6,416 nt of DNA from JADGNZ01 sp035995985 (GTDB lineage Bacteria; Acidobacteriota; Thermoanaerobaculia; Gp7-AA8), in NCBI GenBank assembly GCA_035995985.1, contig DASYJY010000223.1:1-6416 (forward strand). Reading direction: 5' to 3'. The position numbers and the translations under genes were made by a program. Below, piece by piece: positions 6,359 through 6,416 of this stretch. The notes under the pieces are model-generated. The model saw nothing but the letters and a program-made list of their open reading frames with translations. It made no database searches and was not told the DNA's origin. Each line of letters starts with the position of its first letter. Position 1 is the first letter of the stretch.

Positions 6359-6416
6359 GCGGAGCTCGCGGAGAGGCGGAGAAAAGCGTTCCCCTCCGCC
6401 TCTCCGCGAGCTCCGC
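6359..6416. repeat. Perfect 23-bp inverted repeat, possibly a dispersed palindromic element or hairpin terminator
   Basis: The left arm 6359-6381 and right arm 6394-6416 are exact reverse complements over 23 bases, separated by the 12-base loop AAAAGCGTTCCC. The right arm ends at the last base of the window, so the true stem may be longer, extending outward from TTCAC at 6354-6358. It begins 17 bases after the restored Uma2 stop. Each arm is built from GCGGAG-like sub-repeats (GCGGAG, CGGAG), a pattern that from memory recalls dispersed intergenic palindromes in GC-rich soil bacteria. The transcript would form a very stable hairpin, but no T-run is visible, so terminator function is uncertain. 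Confidence 0.85.

Overview
The window is GC-rich, densely coding bacterial DNA. It carries a secreted S9-family serine peptidase with WD40-like repeats, a large soluble GAF-PAS-PAS-GGDEF-EAL signalling protein and a Uma2-type nuclease gene. This gene mix and the codon use would suit Acidobacteriota or a similar soil lineage, but that placement is a low-confidence impression and no marker gene is present. Only one start has a clear Shine-Dalgarno sequence; the three plus-strand genes lack one.

Layout: (1) Positions 1-216, minus strand, hold the first 72 codons of a secreted protein of unknown function that runs off the left edge. (2) Positions 217-477 are a divergent intergenic region with a candidate extended -10 promoter facing left and a short palindrome over its -35. 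(3) Positions 478-3123, plus strand, encode an 881-residue c-di-GMP synthase/phosphodiesterase with two input domain types. (4) Positions 3139-3534 hold a tandem array of about 19 units. The first 16 are exactly 21 bp with no indels, and each carries the palindrome ATCAC-GCG-GTGAT. The array starts 15 bases after the EAL stop codon. (5) Positions 3535-3862 are non-coding, with degenerate array-like sequence and a small hairpin. (6) Positions 3863-5773, plus strand, encode a 636-residue exported S9 peptidase. (7) Positions 5783-6342, plus strand, are a Uma2-family gene only 9 bases behind the peptidase, broken by a single-base deletion near 6109. (8) Positions 6359-6416 form a perfect 23-bp inverted repeat with a 12-base loop, ending exactly at the window edge.

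The c-di-GMP protein is an ordinary architecture with an EGL variant of the EAL signature and otherwise complete catalytic residues. The peptidase and Uma2 gene look co-transcribed by spacing, but no functional link is evident. The least ordinary part is the 21-bp array: its period equals two helical turns, its variation is concentrated outside the palindrome stem, and it stays open in the reading frame of the upstream EAL gene for 120 codons past the TAG. I see no cas, rep, partition, toxin or transposase gene that would explain it.
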